Assembly: GCA_020441735.1 (NCBI GenBank)
Contig: JAGRLQ010000168.1
Location: forward strand, 1 to 11,405
Source: Nitratireductor sp.
GTDB taxonomy: Bacteria; Pseudomonadota; Alphaproteobacteria; Rhizobiales; Rhizobiaceae
Reading direction: 5' to 3'
DNA: 11,405 nucleotides
Numbering within the stretch: position 1 is the stretch's first letter; the number at the start of each line of letters is the position of its first letter. Of the stretch, positions 6,698-11,405 are shown in pieces. The notes under the pieces were generated by a model. It was given only the letters and a program-made list of their open reading frames with translations. It was not told the origin of the DNA and did no database searches. The position numbers and the translations under genes were made by a program.

Positions 6698-7650
6698 GCG
6701 TCACGCTTCCCGAACAGGCCGTAGGGACGCAAAACGAGAATGAGGATCATGAAGATATAAGGCAGGATCGGCCCGATCTGGGGCAAGGACAGGGTCCATA
6801 GATCACGCAAATAACTTTCGTCCAAGTCCGCAGGTGGTGTCATGCCGAAGAACTCCAGCAGGGTGGCGAACTGAAAGCTCGACGATGCCGCTGCCGTCGT
6901 CATCCATCCGATCAGCAAGGAAGCAATCAGCGCGCCCCAAAGGGATCCCAGGCCACCAATCACGATGGTGACGAACACGATCGAGCCCAAGACAACCGCC
7001 ATGCCGGGAAAGGTTCCCAGGGACGGCCCGGCCAATACTCCGGCCACCCCTGCCAGTGCAGTTCCGACACCAAACACGCCCATGAAGATCAGCGGTACGT
7101 TATGGCCCAGCGCTTCTACTGTTTTGGGATACGACAGTGCGGCCTGAATGATCAGCCCGATCCGGGTTCGGGTCAGTATAAACAGCAGCCCGATGAAGAT
7201 TGCCATCGAAGTGAAGATCATGAAAACCTTGTAGGCTTGTATCGAATTACTTCCGATATGGAACAATGCGAATTTCAGAATTTCGGGTTCCTGATAGGCC
7301 ATCATGTTGTTGCCCCAGATGAACTTGACCACTTCCTCGATCAGCCACGCCAACCCGAAGGTGAACACAAGCTCCGGAACATGCCCGAATTGGTGAACAC
7401 GTCGAAGCCCATATCGCTCGATGAGGGCGCCCAGCACACCGACAAGTGGCGGGGCGATCAACAACCCCGCCCAGAAACCCAGATACAGGCTGATCTGATA
7501 GGCGAAATACGCTCCCAGCATGTAAAAGCTGGCATGGGCAAAATTGAGGATGCCCATCATTGAAAAGATGAGGGTCAGGCCTGCGGACAGCATGAAAAGC
7601 AGCAGTCCGTAGAACAGCCCGTCTATGAGGTTGATAGCAACCAGATCCAT
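6694..7650 (-). CDS. livH: LivH-type permease of HAAT ABC transporter
   Basis: A 318-residue inner-membrane permease with the LivH hallmarks: the N-terminal span with SAGLTLIFSMMGILNFAHAS (22-41), the coupling region TRIGLIIQAALSYPKTVEAL (162-181), the VIGGLGSLWGALIASLLIG stretch (230-248), and the RPYGLFGK end (308-315). The LivH end is usually RPxGLFG, which confirms the frame to the stop. Length is slightly above the usual 290-310 residues because of an insert near 255-290 (ASSSFQFATLLEFFGMTPPA region), also seen in other transporters of this subgroup. The start ATG 7650 has only a weak ribosome site. It follows the binding-protein gene by 89 bases that contain a strong hairpin. It forms the membrane channel with LivM. 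Confidence 0.92.
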   Translation of the reverse strand: MDLVAINLIDGLFYGLLLFMLSAGLTLIFSMMGILNFAHASFYMLGAYFAYQISLYLGFWAGLLIAPPLVGVLGALIERYGLRRVHQFGHVPELVFTFGLAWLIEEVVKFIWGNNMMAYQEPEILKFALFHIGSNSIQAYKVFMIFTSMAIFIGLLFILTRTRIGLIIQAALSYPKTVEALGHNVPLIFMGVFGVGTALAGVAGVLAGPSLGTFPGMAVVLGSIVFVTIVIGGLGSLWGALIASLLIGWMTTAAASSSFQFATLLEFFGMTPPADLDESYLRDLWTLSLPQIGPILPYIFMILILVLRPYGLFGKRDA

Positions 7651-7694
7651 AGGCCAGCACTCTCTGGTCGGGTCTCAGCTTGATTATCGGCAAG

Positions 7695-7732
7695 TGCGCG
7701 CTGTCCAGGCGTTATGGCGCGGACAGCGCGCA
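7695..7732 (-). terminator. Strong stem-loop between binding-protein and permease genes
   Basis: TGCGCGCTGTCC (7695-7706) and GGACAGCGCGCA (7721-7732) form a perfect 12-bp stem with a 14-base loop, eight bases after the binding-protein stop codon (- strand). No T-run follows in the - direction. Such hairpins after binding-protein genes commonly cause partial termination or protect the upstream mRNA, so that more binding protein than permease is made. This role is inferred from position; the hairpin itself is plain in the sequence. Confidence 0.65.
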
Positions 7733-7739
7733 TGGGTTT

Positions 7740-8993
7740 TCAGGGGCGCTCAGGACGCTCCATCTTGCAGGTCGTGGGCGCATCCATGGATGCCATCTTG
7801 ATCACGTTCCTGCTGATGGTGCCATACTCCGAATTGTCGAGGGGAAAAGTAATACCCTCATCGGTGTGCACCTGGTCGTGAATATCCTGAATGGCCTGGT
7901 GGTTATCCGGGCGGATATAGACCTTGCCACCCCAGATGCTGTCGTGTTCCATGCCTTCAAGTTTGTAGGCGACGGAAACCACATCCTCAGCGGACCCGAC
8001 TTCTTCAATTGCTCTGGCGAGCATCTCGACCGCATTGGCGATGCGCGGCTGAATGATGTCATAGTCGGGGTATTTCGCCTCGAAACCGGCAGTGTATTCC
8101 TTGGCCCGCTCCGAAGCTGGCGGATTGAGGTGCCCTTCAGAGACCACGTGAATCTTGTCCTTGCCGGCAGCGCCGAACGTTCTGGTGATGCCGAGCGAAG
8201 CGGCGCTGATGGTATAAATTGGGCCGTCATATCCCGCATCAATAGCAGACTTGCCGACGCCGATCATGTCGGGCCCCCAGTTGCCGGTGATCACGGCCTG
8301 CGCACCTGAAGCAACGATCTTGCGTCCATAGGGTGTGAAGTCCTTGACCTTGCCGATCGGATGAAGCTCGTTGCCTACAATCTCGATGTCGGGGCGCTTT
8401 GCGGCCAAGCCGCGCTCGGCGGCGGCGACAATCGCCTTGCCGAAGGAGTAATCCTGGTTGATCAGGAAAACTTTCTTGATGTCCTGTTGCTGGGCGATCG
8501 CGTCCGTAATGGCGTCCAACCTGATGTCGACGTCGGCGTCCCAGCGGAAGTGCCAGAAACTGCAGGCATCATTCACCAGCGCCGGATCTTCAGCGGAGTA
8601 GTTCAGGTACAAGATCCGGTTTTCCGGATTGCGGGCGTTGTTTTTGGTCACTGCCGCTGTAAGCGCGTGACCGATACCCGACGAAAGCCCGTGTGCGAAG
8701 TAGTGGATGCCCTGGTCGATTGCCACCTGCAAGGCGATCAGCGCTTCCTTACTGTCCAGCTTGTTGTCGAATGGCACGATCTCGAATTTCATGCCGTCCA
8801 GAACACCGCCCTTCTCGTTGACCAGCCTCTCGGCGGCGTACTGCCACTCGGCCAGACCCGTGTTCCCGTTTGTAGCGAACGGGCCCGAGAGCGGTTCGAT
8901 GTAGGCAATCTTGATGGTTTCAGCAAAAGCCGCTGTGGTGCCCAGGCTCAAGGCCAAGACTGCAGACACGGCGAGTCCGATGGTATTGCGCAT
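7740..8993 (-). CDS. Periplasmic substrate-binding protein, branched-chain amino acid type (Peripla_BP_6)
   Basis: A 417-residue secreted protein with a clear Sec signal peptide (MRNTIGLAVSAVLALSLGTT, cleavage probably after AFA at residue 24). The mature protein begins ETIKIAYIEPLSGPFATNG, the typical first strand and loop of type I (Leu/Ile/Val-type) binding proteins; the second lobe includes KVFLINQDYSFGKAIV and AQAVITGNWGPDM. Two cysteines (in NDACSFW and in the C-terminal TTCKMERP) might form a disulfide. ATG 8993 has an excellent AGGGAGG ribosome site seven bases upstream. It is first in the transporter operon and sets its specificity. Members bind branched-chain amino acids, amides, urea or aromatic acids. 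Because the locus encodes carnitine-type catabolic enzymes, a quaternary ammonium ligand is proposed, but no ligand-specific residues can be read here. Confidence 0.9.
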   Translation of the reverse strand: MRNTIGLAVSAVLALSLGTTAAFAETIKIAYIEPLSGPFATNGNTGLAEWQYAAERLVNEKGGVLDGMKFEIVPFDNKLDSKEALIALQVAIDQGIHYFAHGLSSGIGHALTAAVTKNNARNPENRILYLNYSAEDPALVNDACSFWHFRWDADVDIRLDAITDAIAQQQDIKKVFLINQDYSFGKAIVAAAERGLAAKRPDIEIVGNELHPIGKVKDFTPYGRKIVASGAQAVITGNWGPDMIGVGKSAIDAGYDGPIYTISAASLGITRTFGAAGKDKIHVVSEGHLNPPASERAKEYTAGFEAKYPDYDIIQPRIANAVEMLARAIEEVGSAEDVVSVAYKLEGMEHDSIWGGKVYIRPDNHQAIQDIHDQVHTDEGITFPLDNSEYGTISRNVIKMASMDAPTTCKMERPERP

Positions 8994-9000
8994 GTGGTTT

Positions 9001-9007
9001 CCTCCCT
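9001..9007 (-). promoter_or_regulatory. Strong ribosome binding site of the binding-protein gene
   Basis: AGGGAGG on the - strand, seven bases before ATG 8993. It is one of the two best ribosome sites in the window and fits high expression of a periplasmic binding protein. Confidence 0.75.
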
Positions 9008-9098
9008 AAGTGCAATGGTCGCATGCTTGGATGCACGTCATCCGGATATGGTAGGAGAGCCTGCATACGCTGATAGTGGGGTCAAGAAACACGTGCGT

Positions 9099-9110
9099 GG
9101 TTTTAAGACC
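9099..9110. promoter_or_regulatory. Imperfect palindrome upstream of the transporter operon, possible operator
   Basis: GGTTTTAAGACC is symmetric at 10 of 12 positions and lies about 106 bases before the binding-protein start. It is framed by AACACG (9088-9093) and CGTGTT (9110-9115), which also pair. This makes 9088-9115 the most symmetric stretch in the 239-base gap 8994-9232, where the transporter promoter should lie. No convincing -35/-10 pair was found; a TTGACC hexamer (9080-9085, - strand) lacks a matching -10 box. Confidence 0.25.
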
Positions 9111-9192
9111 GTGTTGTAATAGCAGCATGCAGAGGCCGCGCTTTCAGGCACAATTTCTTCCAGCTGCGCTGGAGCGTCACACATTTACAGGA

Positions 9193-9232
9193 GCCGTGAC
9201 CACGCGTTACCCGATTGAATTTGTCACACGGC
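9193..9232 (-). terminator. Stem-loop just after the thioesterase gene
   Basis: GCCGTGAC (9193-9200) can pair with GTCACACGGC (9223-9232) with a two-base bulge, starting directly after the thioesterase stop. There is no T-run, so it is a weak terminator candidate at best. It marks a possible boundary between the BKACE-thioesterase unit and the transporter operon. Confidence 0.3.
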
Positions 9233-9685
9233 CTAGGCGCGTCTGTTGGCGACGACCTTGAAAACACCCTGCATGATGGCAACCACGCGTTCGCCAACAA
9301 ACAGCTCGCCCTGCGCGAAAGTCATTGACCTTGTCATGGAACTGATCGTCGCCTTGCTGTGAACGAAATCACCCATGACGATCTGACCGCAAAAGCTGAC
9401 ATCCAGTTGTATGGTGGCGCTGATGATCCGGGGCTGGTCTGGGCGTTGATCGGGATTGCGGCGCAGCTCAACAAGCTTTCCCAATCCGATATCGGCCAGG
9501 GTGCAAATGACGCCGCCATGCATGGCGGCATTGCCATTTTCGTGACGTTCGTCGCAGAAAATGCCGATGCTCACGTCGTCATCAGTTTGCCTGACCCATA
9601 AATCCGCGATGGCGTGGTGAAAGGTGTTCCCGGTTTCCACCCTCCAGCCCTCACCGGAGGGCGGGAGTCCTGATGCCGGGTTCAT
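9233..9685 (-). CDS. PaaI-like hotdog-fold thioesterase, probable betainyl-CoA thioesterase
   Basis: A 150-residue hotdog-fold protein. The conserved PaaI-type motif is ENGNAAMHGGVICTLADIG (49-67), with N50, H56-G57-G58 and D65 in the positions that form the active site of this thioesterase class. The last strand (VAIMQGVFKVV) is also typical, and length is usual. These cytoplasmic enzymes hydrolyse acyl-CoA thioesters. In the known carnitine degradation route (P. aeruginosa cdhA, cdhB, cdhC), the cdhB thioesterase releases glycine betaine from betainyl-CoA made by the BKACE enzyme, whose gene here lies 33 bases upstream on the same strand. That link makes the betainyl-CoA role likely but unproven. 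ATG 9685 is the best start; its ribosome site is weak, so translation may be coupled to the upstream gene. In some rhizobia a thioesterase domain is fused to carnitine dehydrogenase; here it stands alone. Confidence 0.8.
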   Translation of the reverse strand: MNPASGLPPSGEGWRVETGNTFHHAIADLWVRQTDDDVSIGIFCDERHENGNAAMHGGVICTLADIGLGKLVELRRNPDQRPDQPRIISATIQLDVSFCGQIVMGDFVHSKATISSMTRSMTFAQGELFVGERVVAIMQGVFKVVANRRA

Positions 9686-9718
9686 CTCAGCGCCTCGAAG
9701 AGTTCCAGCCGGGCATGA

Positions 9719-10594
9719 TCATGCACTCTTGATCGAGAGCATGTCGCGCGCTTCCGCGGGCGTGGCGAGTTCGCAACCGAGTGCTTCGATAATCGTCGCG
9801 GCACGTTCGACCAGAGGCGCATTGCCTTTGGCCAGTACGCCGTGTTCCAGGTAAAGATTGTCTTCAAGGCCGACACGGCAATGCCCTCCCAGAATGACCG
9901 ATTGGGCGACCATGGGAAACTGGGCGCGGCCGATGCCAAAAGCAGACCAGACCGTTTCAGCCGGAATGAGCGAGCGCATCATCAATGCTCCTTCAGCCGT
10001 CGCCGGCGCCCCACCGGGAATGCCAAGGCAGAACTGGAAGAAAGGCGGCGAGGGAAGATCTCCGGCAGCCAGCATGCGATTGGTCAGATCGATCTGTCCG
10101 AGATCGAAGACCTCGAGTTCCTGCTTGGTGCCCGCTTCCTGAATGATCTTTGACATCACGCGCAAATGGGCCGGACTGTTGACGATCGGTCTTTCGCCGA
10201 AGTTCATCGTTGCAATGTCGAGCGTACAGATTTCCGGCTTGAGCACGCTGACATGCTGGGTGCGCTTGGCAGGGGAGAAGACAACGTCTTCCGGTTCGTC
10301 GCCATCTGCAAGCGCCGGAGTGTAATTGGCCCCCATGCCCGTGGTGAGATTTATCAGTGCGTCGACGCCGCTTTCACGAATGCGCTTGACGACCTCCTCG
10401 TAGAGCGAAAACTCCATGGAGGGTGCGCCGGTCTCGGGATCGCGAACGTGTATATGTACTGAAGCCGCGCCGGCCTTTGCGGCGGAGATTGCTTCGGAAG
10501 CGATCTGTTCCGGCGTGATCGGTACATATTTGGCGTTGGGACCAATGGGCGTACCACCTGTCACAGCGCAGGTGAGAATGACCTTCCGTTTCAT
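9719..10594 (-). CDS. Beta-keto acid cleavage enzyme (BKACE, DUF849), probable 3-dehydrocarnitine cleavage enzyme
   Basis: A 291-residue TIM-barrel enzyme of the family founded by 3-keto-5-aminohexanoate cleavage enzyme (Kce). These Zn-dependent enzymes transfer the acetoacetyl part of a beta-keto acid and acetyl-CoA to give acetoacetate and a new acyl-CoA. Visible family features are the start KVILTCAVTGG, the metal ligands H47 and H49 in VHIHVRDPETG (46-56), and the C-terminal GGHCRVGLEDN (236-246) with R240, E244 (third metal ligand) and D245. Length is usual. With 3-dehydrocarnitine as substrate the product is betainyl-CoA; the neighbouring thioesterase and the dehydrogenase at the other end of the locus fit this role. 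Other beta-keto acids cannot be excluded, since BKACE enzymes vary widely in substrate. ATG 10594 has a GGAG site five bases upstream. It is first in its unit, with the thioesterase gene 33 bases downstream. Confidence 0.85.
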   Translation of the reverse strand: MKRKVILTCAVTGGTPIGPNAKYVPITPEQIASEAISAAKAGAASVHIHVRDPETGAPSMEFSLYEEVVKRIRESGVDALINLTTGMGANYTPALADGDEPEDVVFSPAKRTQHVSVLKPEICTLDIATMNFGERPIVNSPAHLRVMSKIIQEAGTKQELEVFDLGQIDLTNRMLAAGDLPSPPFFQFCLGIPGGAPATAEGALMMRSLIPAETVWSAFGIGRAQFPMVAQSVILGGHCRVGLEDNLYLEHGVLAKGNAPLVERAATIIEALGCELATPAEARDMLSIKSA

Positions 10595-10630
10595 AACATC
10601 TCCATCGTTGATCCGGTATCGTAAGGGCGC

Positions 10631-10695
10631 GGCTGCAGAGCACGTGGCCCGGTACGCCGTAAATTCGCAACGCTGCAGCCAATAATAGTTGTTGG
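10631..10695. promoter_or_regulatory. Dyad-rich leader/promoter region upstream of the BKACE gene
   Basis: Two symmetric elements are visible. GGCTGCAG (10631-10638) and CTGCAGCC (10673-10680) form a perfect 8-bp inverted repeat 34 bases apart. The sequence CCAATAATAGTTGTTGG (10679-10695) has arms CCAA/TTGG with 12 of 16 symmetric positions and contains an AT-rich, -10-like TATTAT on the - strand. They lie 37 to 101 bases before the BKACE start, where its promoter is expected. The half sites differ from the TACTGAC dyad before the dehydrogenase. Assignment as operator is tentative. Confidence 0.25.
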
Positions 10696-10960
10696 GTTAG
10701 GGATTGGCGGCGCTGGGCAGATTCATCAACCGGGTCAGGCCGCGAAACTGTTTCGAATACCCAGGCCCGTTGGAAACAATCCTCTCCCAGCTTGGTCGGA
10801 TCGGTGCACACTCCTCAACCACCAACCTTGCCAACCGGTACGTCATATCCTCGCTTGCGACGGTTATCCGTTCCGCCTTTCAGCTTTCGACAGTAGGATT
10901 TCCAGCGCGTGCGGCGCACATATTTTGGTCGCATAGTAGGATACAAAATACACATGGACC
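10696..10960. other. Non-coding stretch with no recognised gene
   Basis: Together with the dyad region, this fills the 366 bases between the BKACE start and the first right-hand IS6 remnant. Reading frames here on both strands give no recognisable protein, and no regulator, RNA gene or clear terminator was found. It may be remnant sequence left by decay next to the IS elements. Confidence 0.4.
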
Positions 10961-11290
10961 TGTGCTGGCAGACCAACTCGATCCAGTCTCCCGTTTGTGG
11001 GAGTACCCTGCCCTAGCCGGCGCAATGCAGCCACCACTCGGCAAGGGTGGAGGTAAGGTTCTGCCTGGATATTTGTCTGCTGTAGAGATGGCGTTCCCGG
11101 TTGAAGTGAATATGAGCCGAGCCGTGGATGGCGGCGCATTTCTGCAGACTTCACATCTGCCGGAAGCGCTGCATGGCCCGCTCCCTTCGTCGCAATGGCA
11201 AGTGACTGTTCTCTGCCCGGTTGTTGATCCAGCGGCCGTTGATATTGAACCGGCATTCCAGGCCAATTTCCCGAATTGGCGTCCAATACG
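10961..11290 (-). mobile_element. IS6-family element remnant, truncated by another IS6 end
   Basis: The terminal sequence TGTGCTGGCAGACC at 10961 differs at two bases from the end at 2401. The transposase stop lies 52 bases inside it, nearly the same spacing as at the other two copies (51 and 52). At 11291 the sequence changes abruptly into another IS6 end (GGTGCTGTCAGACA). This copy is therefore either interrupted by an insertion or truncated there; the missing part may resume beyond the window. Confidence 0.65.
11013..11290 (-). pseudogene. IS6-family transposase C-terminal fragment with in-frame stop
   Basis: Read on the - strand, the fragment begins in the conserved C-terminal domain (REIGLECRFNINGRW, then INNRAENSHLPLRRRERAM), meets a TGA at 11153-11151 directly after QRFRQM, and continues in the same frame through SLQKCAAIHGSAHIHFNRER and LAEWWLHCAG to TAG at 11015-11013. 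The TGA stands where the copy at 2452-2811 has CAA. The N-terminal half is absent because another IS6 end begins at 11291. It is clearly non-functional. It retains the REIG and ENS segments that the left-hand copy partly lost, so the copies decayed independently. Confidence 0.8.
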
Positions 11291-11405
11291 GGTGCTGTCA
11301 GACAAACTCGAACCAGTCTCTGGTTTGCGGAAGTGCCCTTCCCTAACCGGCACATAGCTGCCGCCACTCGGCGAGTGCAGCGGTGCGGTTCTGCTTGAAA
11401 TTCTG
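11291..11405 (-). mobile_element. Third IS6-family element, end only (continues beyond window)
   Basis: The terminal sequence GGTGCTGTCAGACA at 11291 matches the ends at 2401 and 10961. The transposase C-terminus follows at 11343-11405 on the - strand (FKQNRTAALAEWRQLCAG, then TAG 11345-11343). It is closer to the usual family ending than the other two copies and has no disabling change in the visible part. Whether the full transposase is intact cannot be judged from this window. Confidence 0.7.
11343..11405 (-). CDS. IS6-family transposase, C-terminal end only (runs off window)
   Basis: Only about the last 20 residues are visible, ending EWRQLCAG before TAG. The ending matches that of IS6-family transposases and of the two degenerate copies in this window. 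No statement on integrity is possible, because the catalytic domain lies outside. Confidence 0.6.
   Translation of the reverse strand, partial: QNFKQNRTAALAEWRQLCAG

Noticed and set aside
9080..9085. TTGACC on the - strand as a -35 box for the transporter operon
   Set aside because: No acceptable -10 box lies 16-18 bases downstream, so I did not call a promoter.
8361..9119. Open frame of 252 codons on the + strand
   Set aside because: It is antisense to the binding-protein gene, which has a signal peptide, strong ribosome site and family match; the + product has no recognisable features.
10374..10811. Open frame on the - strand across the BKACE start
   Set aside because: It overlaps the BKACE gene in another frame, and the unique upstream part shows no recognisable domain; I looked for a missing regulator here and found none.
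10704..11357. Open frame of 217 codons on the + strand
   Set aside because: It is antisense to the IS6 transposase fragments and crosses two IS ends, so it is a chance frame.

Overview
The window reads as a chromosomal or plasmid accessory segment of an alphaproteobacterium, probably Rhizobiales/Hyphomicrobiales. This rests on the moderately GC-rich codon use, the style of the Liv-type transporter genes and the rhizobial-type IS6 transposase remnants. It is an inference from protein character only; no taxonomic marker gene is present.

Left part (1-2329, + strand): a redox module made of the C-terminal end of an OsmC-family protein, a two-Rossmann flavoprotein of the CzcO/FMO-like class, and a second complete OsmC-family protein close behind it. 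Each OsmC protein keeps one conserved cysteine but seems to lack the second cysteine of classical OsmC/Ohr peroxidases.

Middle part (2401-10594): an internally deleted IS6-family element (2401 to about 2825) is followed by a candidate promoter with an overlapping operator-like dyad. A carnitine-dehydrogenase-like NAD-dependent dehydrogenase (+ strand) comes next. Convergent to it, on the - strand and read from right to left, are a beta-keto acid cleavage enzyme (BKACE/DUF849), a PaaI-like hotdog thioesterase, a periplasmic binding protein, two permeases (LivH, LivM) and two ATPases (LivG, LivF) of a branched-chain-amino-acid-type (HAAT) ABC transporter. Dehydrogenase, BKACE and thioesterase are the three steps known to convert L-carnitine to 3-dehydrocarnitine, then betainyl-CoA plus acetoacetate, then glycine betaine. 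The simplest reading is a carnitine (or related trimethylammonium hydroxy acid) uptake and degradation locus in which a Liv-type transporter replaces the usual quaternary-amine transporter. The substrate is inferred, not shown.

Right part (10595-11405): an intergenic region with possible regulatory dyads upstream of the BKACE gene, then two further decayed IS6-family transposase ends. One has an in-frame stop. It is cut off by the terminal end of the other, which leaves the window. All three IS6 remnants have the same orientation and bracket the putative carnitine locus, so this 8 kb block may once have moved as an IS6-type composite unit.
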